The notes below the pieces were generated by a model. That model was not told where the DNA came from, searched no databases, and was given only the letters and a program-made list of their open reading frames with translations. Shown here one piece after another: positions 16,988 through 26,672 of a stretch of DNA of 64,000 nt. A program made the position numbers and the translations under genes. This stretch comes from Flagellimonas sp947499585 (lineage in GTDB: Bacteria; Bacteroidota; Bacteroidia; Flavobacteriales; Flavobacteriaceae), in assembly GCF_044596045.1 (NCBI RefSeq), contig NZ_CP138995.1, positions 3,100,001 to 3,164,000 of the forward strand, in the 5' to 3' direction. Position 1 is the stretch's first letter; each line of letters opens with the position of its first letter.

Positions 16988-19543
16988 ATGGACGATAATT
17001 TTTCCCCTAGAGTAAAAGACGTTATTGCTTATAGCAAGGAGGAAGCCCTTAGATTAGGGCATGATTTTATAGGAACTGAGCATTTAATGTTGGGACTTTT
17101 AAGAGATGGAAATGGCAAAGCCATTAATATTTTGGATGCCTTAGATGTGGATTTGGATCATTTAAGAAGAAAAGTTGAGATTCTTAGTCCAGCTAATCCA
17201 AATACCGGTACAATACAAAAAGACAAAAAGAACTTGCACCTTACAAGGCAAGCAGAACGTGCTTTAAAAACCACTTTTCTTGAAGCTAAGCTGTTTCAAA
17301 GTTCTTCCATAAATACAGCGCATCTTTTACTTTGTATTCTTAGAAATGAAAATGACCCCACTACAAAACTATTGCACAAGCTTAAAGTGGACTATGACAA
17401 TGTAAAGGAGCAATTTAAATCTATGATCACCAGTGATGATGATTATTTAGATACTCCACATGCAGAATCTTTTCCGAGTGACTCGGATGATACTGGGGAT
17501 TCTAAGGAAAGTACTTTTGGTTCTGGCTCAGCACAAAAAGGAGCCAAAAAGTCTAAAACGCCTGTTTTAGACAACTTTGGTCGTGATTTGACCAAAATGG
17601 CAGAAGAAAATAAATTGGACCCTGTTGTTGGAAGAGAAAAAGAAATTGAGCGGGTATCCCAAATATTAAGCAGAAGAAAGAAAAACAATCCCTTGCTTAT
17701 AGGTGAACCTGGTGTTGGTAAAAGTGCAATAGCCGAAGGACTGGCTTTGAGAATTATTAACAAAAAGGTTTCAAGAATTCTTTACAACAAGCGAGTTGTA
17801 ACATTAGATTTAGCCTCATTGGTAGCTGGTACAAAATATCGTGGACAGTTTGAAGAACGTATGAAGGCGGTGATGAACGAGTTGGAGAAGAATGACGATA
17901 TCATTTTATTCATTGATGAAATACATACTATTGTAGGTGCTGGCGGCGCAACAGGAAGCTTAGATGCTTCAAATATGTTCAAACCTGCACTTGCAAGAGG
18001 TGAAATTCAATGTATAGGTGCAACCACTCTTGATGAATATCGTCAATACATTGAAAAAGATGGTGCTCTTGAGAGAAGATTTCAAAAAGTAATTGTTGAA
18101 CCCACAACAGTGGAGGAGACTATTGAAATTTTGATGAACATTAAAGGAAAGTATGAAGATCATCATAACGTTACATATACTGATGATGCAATTAAAGCTT
18201 GCGTAAAGTTGACCAATCGCTATATGACGGATCGATTCTTGCCAGACAAAGCAATTGATGCTTTAGATGAGGCAGGTTCAAGAGTACATATTGTAAACAT
18301 GGATGTTCCAAAACAGATTTTGGAACTTGAGGGTCAATTGGAAGATGTTCGTGAGCTTAAGAACAGTGTCGTTAAAAAGCAGAAATACGAAGAGGCAGCT
18401 AAACTAAGGGATGACGAAAAACGATTGGAAAAGGAACTAGCTTCAGCTCAAGAGAGATGGGAAGAAGATAGTAAACTGAATCGTGAGACGGTTTCTGAAG
18501 ATAATGTTGCTGATGTAGTTTCAATGATGAGCGGTATTCCCGTAAACAGAATTGCCCAAACTGAAAGTAATAAACTTGCTGAATTACCTGAGTTAATAAA
18601 AGGTTTTGTTATTGGGCAAGATGAAGCAGTTGCCAAAGTGGCCAAGGCAATTCAACGTAATAGAGCCGGATTAAAAGATCCTAACAAACCTATCGGCTCT
18701 TTTATTTTTTTGGGACAAACCGGGGTTGGAAAAACCCAATTGGCCAAGATTCTTGCAAAAGAACTTTTTGACTCTGAAGATGCCCTTATCCGAATTGATA
18801 TGAGCGAATACATGGAAAAATTCGCCATTTCTAGATTAGTAGGTGCACCTCCAGGATATGTTGGTTATGAAGAAGGTGGACAATTAACTGAAAAAGTGCG
18901 TCGTAAACCATATTCAGTAATTCTTTTAGATGAAGTTGAAAAAGCTCATCCAGATGTTTTCAATATGTTGTTGCAGGTTTTGGATGATGGATTTCTTACA
19001 GATAGTTTAGGTAGAAAAATCGATTTTAGAAACAGTATAATCATAATGACCTCCAATATTGGAGCACGTCAGTTAAAAGATTTTGGACAAGGTGTTGGAT
19101 TTGGTACTGCAGCCAAGAAGGCACAAGCAGACGGTCATCAGAAAAGCGTTATTGAAAGTGCATTGAAAAAAGCATTTGCGCCAGAGTTCTTAAATAGAAT
19201 TGATGATGTCGTTGTCTTTAACTCATTAGAACGTGAAGACATTCATAAGATTATAGATATTGAACTTGACAAGTTATTTGGCAGAATTAAAGATATTGGA
19301 TACGACCTTAACCTTACCAAAAAGGCCAAGGACTATATTGCCGAAAAAGGATTTGACAAACAATATGGTGCAAGACCTTTAAAGAGAGCAATTCAGAAGT
19401 ATATAGAAGATGCCCTTGCTGAGGAAATTGTAAATTCCAAACTGGACGAAGGTGATAGTATTTTTATGGACTTGGATGAGAAAAAAGAAGAGCTCACCAT
19501 AAAAATCAAAAAACCTGAAAAAACGCCCAAAACGGAACAATAA
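16988..19543 (+). CDS. clpC: ClpC-type AAA+ ATPase of the Clp protease
   Basis: About 851 residues from the ATG at 16988; the frame extends 18 bases upstream to a TTG, but M-D-D-N-F-S-P-R-V-K is the expected N-terminus and an A/G-rich AAAAGGAAG lies just before it. The order is: Clp N-domain repeats (1-145), acidic linker, AAA-1 with Walker A G239-E-P-G-V-G-K-S246, a UVR/middle region (about 425-460), and AAA-2 with G576-Q-T-G-V-G-K-T. The protein unfolds substrates and feeds them to ClpP in the cytoplasm. ClpP and the McsAB adaptors are not in the window. A clear terminator follows. Confidence 0.96.
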   Translation: MDDNFSPRVKDVIAYSKEEALRLGHDFIGTEHLMLGLLRDGNGKAINILDALDVDLDHLRRKVEILSPANPNTGTIQKDKKNLHLTRQAERALKTTFLEAKLFQSSSINTAHLLLCILRNENDPTTKLLHKLKVDYDNVKEQFKSMITSDDDYLDTPHAESFPSDSDDTGDSKESTFGSGSAQKGAKKSKTPVLDNFGRDLTKMAEENKLDPVVGREKEIERVSQILSRRKKNNPLLIGEPGVGKSAIAEGLALRIINKKVSRILYNKRVVTLDLASLVAGTKYRGQFEERMKAVMNELEKNDDIILFIDEIHTIVGAGGATGSLDASNMFKPALARGEIQCIGATTLDEYRQYIEKDGALERRFQKVIVEPTTVEETIEILMNIKGKYEDHHNVTYTDDAIKACVKLTNRYMTDRFLPDKAIDALDEAGSRVHIVNMDVPKQILELEGQLEDVRELKNSVVKKQKYEEAAKLRDDEKRLEKELASAQERWEEDSKLNRETVSEDNVADVVSMMSGIPVNRIAQTESNKLAELPELIKGFVIGQDEAVAKVAKAIQRNRAGLKDPNKPIGSFIFLGQTGVGKTQLAKILAKELFDSEDALIRIDMSEYMEKFAISRLVGAPPGYVGYEEGGQLTEKVRRKPYSVILLDEVEKAHPDVFNMLLQVLDDGFLTDSLGRKIDFRNSIIIMTSNIGARQLKDFGQGVGFGTAAKKAQADGHQKSVIESALKKAFAPEFLNRIDDVVVFNSLEREDIHKIIDIELDKLFGRIKDIGYDLNLTKKAKDYIAEKGFDKQYGARPLKRAIQKYIEDALAEEIVNSKLDEGDSIFMDLDEKKEELTIKIKKPEKTPKTEQ

Positions 19544-19557
19544 AAGACAATCATAGT

Positions 19558-19587
19558 AAAGAGTCGACAGTTTTGTCGGCTCTTTTT
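19558..19587 (+). terminator. Intrinsic terminator of clpC
   Basis: AGAG-T-CGAC-AGTTTT-GTCG-G-CTCT followed by TTTTTCTTTT, beginning about 15 bp after the clpC stop codon. Confidence 0.8.
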
Positions 19588-19699
19588 CTTTTAAGCAAAT
19601 TTACCGTACACACGATATTTGCGCCTTTAGTCTAATATTTTTCTGCTCCTATTCTATTAGGTATATTTTCGTCAAAGAGACACTATAATATATTGGAGA

Positions 19700-20101
19700 A
19701 TGAAAATTGCTTCTAACAAGAAAGCTATTGTTGTACGTGAATACCAACTAGACATTGGAAGTGTTCAGGTTTTTAACAACTATATGGTTTCTACTTTTGA
19801 CGAAGGTGCTACATTAACACTGGAGAGAGCTTATCAAATCATTGGAATTTCAGAAATACACTTTAGGGATAAAGACTTTGGTTACATAAGTCTTCGGAAA
19901 AACTCATATGCCGTGGATCCCACCATCTATAATTATTTAAGAGGGATGGAAAATCTAAAAGCTTTCGCAATTGTTTCCAAGAAAGAAATTGACATGCACA
20001 ATTTTAAAATAGAGAAGCTTTTTTACAAAAAGAATATGGAATTCTTTATAGAGTATGACAATGCACTGGCTTGGGTTAAAAAAAGACTCAAAAAAAAGTA
20101 A
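19700..20101 (+). CDS. Small conserved-type protein, possibly STAS/SpoIIAA-like
   Basis: 133 residues, cytoplasmic, no signal peptide and no enzyme motif. The middle reads as alternating strands and helices, and the end (E-Y-D-N-A-L-A-W-V-K-K-R-L-K-K-K) resembles the last helix of SpoIIAA-like/STAS proteins in other Bacteroidota. That similarity is an impression only. The gene stands alone between clpC and the convergent nnrDE gene. Function unknown. Confidence 0.6.
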   Translation: MKIASNKKAIVVREYQLDIGSVQVFNNYMVSTFDEGATLTLERAYQIIGISEIHFRDKDFGYISLRKNSYAVDPTIYNYLRGMENLKAFAIVSKKEIDMHNFKIEKLFYKKNMEFFIEYDNALAWVKKRLKKK

Positions 20102-20115
20102 CTAGAAAATAAAAT

Positions 20116-21651
20116 TTAAGCTTCTTCTTCATTTTCTTGATTGGGTGGTCTTAATAATTCCATATAAGCCTTACCAATATTTTCAACTATACTAGAAGCT
20201 TTTAAAGCTTCATAACCATCCATGGAGACACCAATGTCTCCAGCCAGACCATGCAAATAAACTCCAAAAATAGTGGCATGTAAAGGAGCATATCCTTGAG
20301 CCATTAAACCTGTGATCATTCCTGTTAAAGCATCTCCACTTCCAGCTGTGGCCATACCTGGATTTCCTGTTGTATTCACAAACCCTTTATCCTTATAGAT
20401 AGTAATGCTATGAGCTCCCTTAACTACCAAAATACAGTCATTTTTGATTGAAAAAGCTTTGGCTTTTTCCAGTTTATCAAAGTCATCGTTCCACTCCCCT
20501 ATTAAACGTTGCAATTCTTTTGGATGAGGAGTCAAAACTGATTGCTTGGGAATATCTTTTATCAAGATAGGTTGTTTTGCCAAAATATTTAGACCATCCG
20601 CATCGATTACCACAGGGATTTCAACCTTCTTTAAAAACGAACCAAAAGCCTTGACTGTTTCATCTTTGGTCCCCATACCCATTCCTGTTCCTATCGCAGC
20701 AGGTTCAAAAGGAACATTAATCTCACTTATACTTTCATCCTCATCATCCGTAAGAACCATTATTTCAGGAATTGCAGTCTGTAAAGAATGATATCCACAT
20801 TCTGGCACAAAGGCAGTTACCAATCCGCTGCCTACAGACAAACAAGCATTGCTTGCCAATTGCACTGCACCTATCTTACCATAACTTCCACCAATAATTA
20901 CAGAATGCCCGTAAGTACCTTTATGAGAAAATTTAAGCCGGGGGCGATACATTGGTAAGATTTCTGGTCTACCCATCAGTTCATAATCTGCATCAGTATT
21001 AACCAAAAACTCAGCATCTAATCCAATATCCAAGATTTCCCATTGATTTTGGTATACTCCCGTTTCTGGGAGAAAAAATACCAGTTTGGGGACTTGAAAG
21101 CTTAACACATAACTAGCGCGTACAACATGTTCTGCTTCCCATGGACTTCTATTTGAAGGTAATCCTGAAGGAATGTCCACCGAAAGGACAAACGCAGAAG
21201 AGGAATTTAAATGTTTGATAAGTTTGGCAACCCATACATCTGGCGCCCTATTCAATCCTATTCCAAAAATTGCATCTACAATAATGTCATTGGGCTTTAT
21301 CTCAGGAAAAGAACAATCAGAATCTAAAAACTCGGGCCACAATTTTCGTTCTTTTAATCTATCCAGATTTATCAAAAAATCTTTCGACCGTTTTTCACTG
21401 TAATTGACCACATAAACCGCAATATCGTACCCATTCTCATGAAGGTGCCTTGCCAATGCAACACCATCACCTCCATTATTGCCAATACCGCAAAACAGAT
21501 GAATTTTAACTTGCGCGCCCTGTAATCTGGTATGCATCCACTCAAATAGCTTGGTAGCAGCTCTTTCCATTAGGGTGTCACTTGTAATTTGCTGTTTGTT
21601 TATTGTGAATTTATCAGCTTCATAGATTTGACTGGCGGTAAAAATTTTCAT
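20116..21651 (-). CDS. nnr: Bifunctional NAD(P)HX epimerase / ADP-dependent NAD(P)HX dehydratase
   Basis: 511 residues. The N-terminal YjeF_N epimerase domain (1 to about 215) has G-N-N-G-G-D-G-V-A-L-A-R-H-L; the C-terminal ribokinase-like dehydratase domain (about 225-500) has the ATP/ADP-site motif G-N-P-G-M-A-T-A-G-S-G-D-A-L-T-G. Together they repair hydrated NADH and NADPH. The fused order is as in E. coli Nnr (YjeF). The start M-K-I-F-T-A-S-Q-I-Y-E-A-D is the expected N-terminus. Divergent from the thr operon. Confidence 0.95.
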   Translation of the reverse strand: MKIFTASQIYEADKFTINKQQITSDTLMERAATKLFEWMHTRLQGAQVKIHLFCGIGNNGGDGVALARHLHENGYDIAVYVVNYSEKRSKDFLINLDRLKERKLWPEFLDSDCSFPEIKPNDIIVDAIFGIGLNRAPDVWVAKLIKHLNSSSAFVLSVDIPSGLPSNRSPWEAEHVVRASYVLSFQVPKLVFFLPETGVYQNQWEILDIGLDAEFLVNTDADYELMGRPEILPMYRPRLKFSHKGTYGHSVIIGGSYGKIGAVQLASNACLSVGSGLVTAFVPECGYHSLQTAIPEIMVLTDDEDESISEINVPFEPAAIGTGMGMGTKDETVKAFGSFLKKVEIPVVIDADGLNILAKQPILIKDIPKQSVLTPHPKELQRLIGEWNDDFDKLEKAKAFSIKNDCILVVKGAHSITIYKDKGFVNTTGNPGMATAGSGDALTGMITGLMAQGYAPLHATIFGVYLHGLAGDIGVSMDGYEALKASSIVENIGKAYMELLRPPNQENEEEA

Positions 21652-21704
21652 TCAACAAGAAAAATTGATTATTACTATAGATTTCGCAAAAATTTTAGAA
21701 TCAT

Positions 21705-21734
21705 TTGAGGAAGAACTCAAAAGTACTACTTTTG
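21705..21734 (+). promoter_or_regulatory. Promoter of the thr operon (TTG-N19-TACTTTTG)
   Basis: TTG at 21705-21707, then 19 bases, then TACTTTTG at 21727-21734, an exact fit to the Bacteroidota -33/-7 consensus. Transcription would start near 21741, some 11 bases before the first ATG of the leader ORF and 160 bases before thrA. Confidence 0.7.
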
Positions 21735-21751
21735 ATTTCGATTATTGTACT

Positions 21752-21841
21752 ATGCAATTTAAACAAACGGATATTAACCCTTTATTGATGGAATCTTTTT
21801 CATCTATCTTCACTATTGCTACTACCACCCCTTTGGGGTAA
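21752..21841 (+). CDS. Putative Thr/Ile leader peptide of the thrABC operon
   Basis: A 29-codon ORF (ATG 21752, TAA 21839-21841) lies between the operon promoter and thrA. Near its end codons 21-26 read Thr-Ile-Ala-Thr-Thr-Thr. The last codons sit in a short hairpin (ACCCC-TTT-GGGGT, 21827-21839) that ends at the stop codon. Thr- and Ile-rich leader peptides control the thr operon of E. coli by attenuation (ThrL). A second ATG at 21788 would give a 17-residue version. No classic terminator with a U tract follows, so if control exists the mechanism may differ from E. coli. Position and composition are seen; regulation is inferred. Confidence 0.5.
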   Translation: MQFKQTDINPLLMESFSSIFTIATTTPLG

Positions 21842-21901
21842 TCTACTAATTGTTTCCGTCTGCATTTAATCTATTTCAACATTTTACAACACAATTTAAT
21901 C

Positions 21902-24346
21902 ATGAAAGTCTTAAAATTTGGTGGCACATCGGTAGCCAATCCAGAAAATATAAATCGAGTTAAAGCAATTGTTCAAAACAGTAATGCTAAGAAAGTAGCT
22001 GTTGTAGTATCTGCATTTGGTGGTATTACAGATCTACTGCTCAATACCTCTCATTTGGCTTCAAATCAAGATCTAAGCTATAAAAAAGGCCTCAAAGAAA
22101 TCGAAGATAAACACATTGAAGCAATTAGAGAGCTCATCCCCGTTCAAGCTCAAAGCACCATTTTAAGCAAGGTAAAAAGTGATTTAAACGTTTTGGAAAC
22201 CCTTTTGGAAGGTTCATTTTTAATTGGAGAACTCACTCCCAAACTATCAGATAAGATAGTAAGCTATGGAGAACTACTTTCTTCATTTATAATTAGTGAA
22301 TTCTTTAAAACTGACGGTTTAGATGCAGAATTTAAGGACAGTAGACAATTAATTACCACTGATGAAAAATATGGCAATGCAAATGTTAACGTTGAAAAGA
22401 CCTATAGCAATTGTAATACTTATTTTGAAAAAGCCAAACATCGGATAACTGTACTTCCCGGGTTTGTTGCTTCAAGCAGTTCTGGGAATTCTACTACTTT
22501 AGGAAGAGGTGGTTCAGACTATACGGCAGCAATTATCGCTGCAGCCCAAGAAGCAGATATTCTTGAGATTTGGACAGATGTTAGCGGTATGTTTACGGCC
22601 AATCCCAAATTGGTGAAACAGGCAAAGTGTGTATCCAACATTAGTTATGAGGAAGCGATGGAACTATCGCACTTTGGAGCCAAGGTGCTTTATCCTCCTA
22701 CTATTCAACCTGTTTTGAGCAAGGAAATCCCAATTGTCATCAAAAATACTTTTAAGCCTGAAGATGAGGGAACCTATATTGCCAAAAACAATAATGGCAA
22801 CGGAAAAACAGTAAGAGGTATAAGTCATGTAGGGAATATTAGCTTACTTTCTTTAGAAGGACCTGGCATGATAGGTGTTCCTGGAATATCAAAACGTTTT
22901 TTTGAAACCTTATCCCTAGAAAATATAAGCGTAGTACTCATAACACAAGCTTCTTCTGAACATTCCATCTGCGTAGGTATTTCTGATGAGGACGTTGAAA
23001 AAGCAATAGAAGCGGTGAATACGGCTTTTGACTATGAAATTGCCAGTACAAAAATAAAACCTGTACTGGTTGAAAAGGATTTAGCCATTGTTGCTCTAGT
23101 TGGGGACAATATGAAAAGCCATCAGGGGCTGAGTGGTAAAATGTTCAGTACTTTAGGAAAGAACAATGTAAATATCAGAGCTATTGCGCAAGGTGCTTCA
23201 GAACGCAACATTTCTGCGGTAATTACAAAAACAGATGTGAAGAAAGCTCTTAACTCATTGCATGAAGAGTTTTTTGAAGAAAATATAAAACAACTCAATC
23301 TCTTTGTAATGGGAGTTGGGAACGTGGGTTCCAAATTCCTTAACCAAATAAAACAACAGAAAAAATACTTAAAAGAAGAGCTTAAACTAAATGTTAGGGT
23401 TATTGGCATAAGTAACTCTAGAACTATGACCTTTGATGAAGATGGAATCTCATTAAAGGATTGGGAAACTACTTTGGCAAATGGCCAAAAAGCGGATAAA
23501 GAAGCGTTTTTTAAAACTGTAAAAACATTAAACTATCGTAATAGTGTTTTTGTGGACAATACTGCAAGTGGTCAGGTTTCGGAAAGCTATCCTGATTACC
23601 TTAAAAATAGCATCTCGGTGGTGACTTGCAATAAAATTGCCTGTTCTTCTGATTATGACTATTACAGAAAGTTGAAACAATTGGCAAAGCAATACAATTC
23701 GCCATTTTTGTTTGAGACCAATGTTGGGGCCGGGCTTCCTATAATTGATACTTTAAAACATCTTATTGCTTCTGGAGATAAAGTGAAAAAGATTCAGGCA
23801 GTACTGTCTGGTAGCTTAAATTTTGTCTTTAACAATTTTAATGATTCCGTTACCTTTCATGATATTGTAAAGCAAGCTCAAGAAGAGGGATATACCGAGC
23901 CTGACCCGACTATAGACCTAAGTGGTATAGATGTAATGCGAAAGATTCTAATTCTAGCAAGGGAGAGTGGCAACCAATTGGATATAGAACAAATAGAAAA
24001 CGATGCCTTTTTACCTAAAGAAAGTTTGGAGACCAATTCCAATGAAGCCTTTTTCGAATCCTTGAAGAAAAATGAGGTAACGTTTCAAAAACTGTTTAAA
24101 GAAGCTAAAGATGTTGATAGTAAACTTAAGTATGTAGCGCAGTTTGAAAATGGGAAAGCAAAGGTTGGGCTTCAAAGAATACCCAAGGGACACGATTTTT
24201 ATAATCTAGAGGGTAGCGACAACATTGTGTTGTTTTATACAGAACGATATCCAAATCAACCCCTAATTATTAAAGGTGCAGGTGCAGGTGCCGAAGTCAC
24301 AGCTTCTGGTATCTTTGCTGATATCATACGAATCGGGAATTTCTAA
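21902..24346 (+). CDS. thrA: Bifunctional aspartate kinase / homoserine dehydrogenase I
   Basis: 814 residues. The aspartokinase part (1 to about 290) opens with M-K-V-L-K-F-G-G-T-S-V-A; two ACT regulatory regions follow (about 310-455, including V-A-L-V-G-D-N-M); the homoserine dehydrogenase part (about 462-814) begins F-V-M-G-V-G-N-V-G with a Rossmann glycine motif and includes G-A-G-L-P-I-I-D-T. It catalyses the first and third steps from aspartate to threonine. The ACT domains suggest threonine feedback. It is followed by thrB (one base between genes) and thrC (4 bases). Confidence 0.97.
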   Translation: MKVLKFGGTSVANPENINRVKAIVQNSNAKKVAVVVSAFGGITDLLLNTSHLASNQDLSYKKGLKEIEDKHIEAIRELIPVQAQSTILSKVKSDLNVLETLLEGSFLIGELTPKLSDKIVSYGELLSSFIISEFFKTDGLDAEFKDSRQLITTDEKYGNANVNVEKTYSNCNTYFEKAKHRITVLPGFVASSSSGNSTTLGRGGSDYTAAIIAAAQEADILEIWTDVSGMFTANPKLVKQAKCVSNISYEEAMELSHFGAKVLYPPTIQPVLSKEIPIVIKNTFKPEDEGTYIAKNNNGNGKTVRGISHVGNISLLSLEGPGMIGVPGISKRFFETLSLENISVVLITQASSEHSICVGISDEDVEKAIEAVNTAFDYEIASTKIKPVLVEKDLAIVALVGDNMKSHQGLSGKMFSTLGKNNVNIRAIAQGASERNISAVITKTDVKKALNSLHEEFFEENIKQLNLFVMGVGNVGSKFLNQIKQQKKYLKEELKLNVRVIGISNSRTMTFDEDGISLKDWETTLANGQKADKEAFFKTVKTLNYRNSVFVDNTASGQVSESYPDYLKNSISVVTCNKIACSSDYDYYRKLKQLAKQYNSPFLFETNVGAGLPIIDTLKHLIASGDKVKKIQAVLSGSLNFVFNNFNDSVTFHDIVKQAQEEGYTEPDPTIDLSGIDVMRKILILARESGNQLDIEQIENDAFLPKESLETNSNEAFFESLKKNEVTFQKLFKEAKDVDSKLKYVAQFENGKAKVGLQRIPKGHDFYNLEGSDNIVLFYTERYPNQPLIIKGAGAGAEVTASGIFADIIRIGNF

Positions 24347-24347
24347 G

Positions 24348-25271
24348 ATGGAAGAAATAAAGGTTTTTTGTCCGGCAACTATTGCCAATGTATCCTGCGG
24401 GTTTGATGTCCTTGGACTAGCATTGGATGCTGTGGGTGATGAAATGATAGTCAGAAAAACATCAGAAAAAGGAATAACAATCACCAAAATTTTAGGGCAG
24501 AAACTACCATTGGAAACCAACCTAAATGTTTCTGGCGTTGCGGGTTTAGCACTATTAGAAAAAAGTGATTATCAAGGAGGTTTTGAAATTGAAATAGATA
24601 AAAAAATCAAGCCAGGAAGCGGAATAGGGAGCAGTGCTGCTAGCTCCGCAGGAGCAGTATGGGCAATGAATGAATTGTTGGGAAAACCTTTTTCCAATCT
24701 GGAATTGGTTCAATTTGCCATGCAAGGGGAAAAATTAGCAAGTGATGTTGCCCACGCGGACAATGTAGCTCCTGCTATATATGGTGGATTTACCTTGGTA
24801 AGGAGTTACAAGCCATTGGACATTGTTTCTATACCAACTCCAAGTGAGCTTTTTGCTACCGTAATTCATCCACAGATTGAAGTTAAAACCTCTGATTCCA
24901 GAAAGATTTTAAAGACGAATATTACTCTTGAAAAAGGAATACAACAATGGGGCAATGTAGGCGGTCTTATTGCCGGTCTTTTTAAGAATGATTACGATTT
25001 GATAGGACGTTCTTTAGAAGATCATATAGTAGAGCCTATTCGGTCAATATTGATTCCAGGCTTCGATGATATAAAATCAAATGCAATAGAAGTTGGAGCA
25101 TTAGGATGTGGAATTTCGGGTTCCGGTCCTTCCATTTTTGCTTTGAGCAAAGGAGAAAACGTGGCCCAAGCAGTAGCAGAATCCATGAAAGAAACCTATA
25201 GGAATATTGGAATTCCTTTTGATATTCATGTTTCCAAAGTCAATACAGAAGGAGTAAAAAGAATAGCATAA
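24348..25271 (+). CDS. thrB: Homoserine kinase
   Basis: 307 residues from ATG 24348; the frame runs further upstream but that part overlaps thrA, and M-E-E-I-K-V-F-C-P-A-T-I-A-N is the expected GHMP-kinase start. Motif 2, P-G-S-G-I-G-S-S-A-A-S-S-A, is at about residues 88-100, and the C-terminal G-C-G-I-S-G-S-G-P-S-I-F motif is present. It phosphorylates homoserine with ATP, giving the substrate for ThrC. Second gene of thrABC. Confidence 0.96.
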   Translation: MEEIKVFCPATIANVSCGFDVLGLALDAVGDEMIVRKTSEKGITITKILGQKLPLETNLNVSGVAGLALLEKSDYQGGFEIEIDKKIKPGSGIGSSAASSAGAVWAMNELLGKPFSNLELVQFAMQGEKLASDVAHADNVAPAIYGGFTLVRSYKPLDIVSIPTPSELFATVIHPQIEVKTSDSRKILKTNITLEKGIQQWGNVGGLIAGLFKNDYDLIGRSLEDHIVEPIRSILIPGFDDIKSNAIEVGALGCGISGSGPSIFALSKGENVAQAVAESMKETYRNIGIPFDIHVSKVNTEGVKRIA

Positions 25272-25275
25272 ATCT

Positions 25276-26571
25276 ATGAAGTTTTATAGTTTAAACAATT
25301 CCAGCATTCAAGCTTCCTTTAAAGAAGCAGTCATTGCAGGTATCGCTCCAGATAAAGGACTTTATTTTCCAGAAGAAATTCAGTCATTGTCTTCAGATTT
25401 TTTTAAAAACATAGATTCCTACTCTAATCATCAGATAGCCTTCAAAGCAATTCATCAATTTGTGAGTGCTGATCTTCCTGATGAAATTTTAGAGGAAATC
25501 ATTAAGAATGTGCTGGATTTTGATTTTCCAGTAGTGGAAATTGAAGAGAATGTCGCTACACTTGAGCTTTTTCACGGTCCCACCATGGCATTTAAAGATG
25601 TAGGGGCAAGATTTATGGCCAACTGTCTAGGCTACTTTTCAAAGGATAAAACTAGTCAGGTTACAGTACTTGTAGCTACATCCGGAGATACTGGCGGTGC
25701 TGTGGCAAACGGCTTTTTGGGTGTTAAAGGGGTAAATGTGGTCATCCTTTATCCTAGTGGAAAAGTAAGTGACATTCAAGAGAAACAGTTAACTACTTTA
25801 GGACAAAATATTGTAGCCATGGAGGTGAGTGGCACTTTTGATGATTGTCAGCGTATGGTAAAAACCGCTTTTCTGGATACGGAAATTACCAGTCAAAAGA
25901 AATTGACCTCTGCGAACAGTATTAATATAGCACGATGGTTGCCGCAACTGTTCTATTTCTTATTTGCATACAAACAAGCAAAATCCAAAAACAAAGAAAT
26001 TGTCTTCTCAGTACCCTCTGGTAATTTTGGAAATATTTGTGCTGGAATAGTAGCCCAAAAACTGGGAATGCCCGTGAAACATTTTATAGCATCTACAAAT
26101 GCCAATGATGTGGTTCCAAGTTTTATGCAGAATGGTGTTTATGAACCTATGCCATCCGTAGCAACAATTTCAAACGCAATGGATGTTGGTGACCCCAGTA
26201 ATTTTGTACGAATTAGACATTTGTATCAAAATGACTTTTCAAAACTTCAAGAAAACCTTTCATCCTACTCTTTCTTGGATGAAGCCACAAAATCAGCGAT
26301 GCAAAAGATTTATTCTGAATCTGGATACGTGGCCGACCCCCACGGTGCGGTAGGTTATCTTGGCCTTAAAGAATATCAAAAATCAAATCCAAATGTGTAC
26401 GGCATCTTCTTGGAAACAGCGCACCCAGTGAAGTTTTTAGATGTTGTTGAGGATACGCTAGGTCTTTCTCCAGAAATACCTCCCCAAATCCAAAAAGTAA
26501 TGGGCAAGGAAAAAAAATCAATCAAAATCAGTTCGTATGAAGAGCTAAAATCCTATTTGAAGGATAGTTAG
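25276..26571 (+). CDS. thrC: Threonine synthase
   Basis: 431 residues. The PLP lysine lies in H-G-P-T-M-A-F-K-D-V-G-A (about residues 98-109), and the phosphate-binding loop S-G-D-T-G-G-A-V-A is present. It converts O-phosphohomoserine to threonine. Last gene of thrABC; a roughly 100-bp gap follows before gcvT. Confidence 0.97.
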   Translation: MKFYSLNNSSIQASFKEAVIAGIAPDKGLYFPEEIQSLSSDFFKNIDSYSNHQIAFKAIHQFVSADLPDEILEEIIKNVLDFDFPVVEIEENVATLELFHGPTMAFKDVGARFMANCLGYFSKDKTSQVTVLVATSGDTGGAVANGFLGVKGVNVVILYPSGKVSDIQEKQLTTLGQNIVAMEVSGTFDDCQRMVKTAFLDTEITSQKKLTSANSINIARWLPQLFYFLFAYKQAKSKNKEIVFSVPSGNFGNICAGIVAQKLGMPVKHFIASTNANDVVPSFMQNGVYEPMPSVATISNAMDVGDPSNFVRIRHLYQNDFSKLQENLSSYSFLDEATKSAMQKIYSESGYVADPHGAVGYLGLKEYQKSNPNVYGIFLETAHPVKFLDVVEDTLGLSPEIPPQIQKVMGKEKKSIKISSYEELKSYLKDS

Positions 26572-26672
26572 CTGGTTTCTCTTCCCAATTAACATCACAT
26601 TGTTCAAAACATTAGTTGGTAAATAAGCTCATCTTGGGTGAAATCAATAAATTTATCCCATAAATTGATGTC

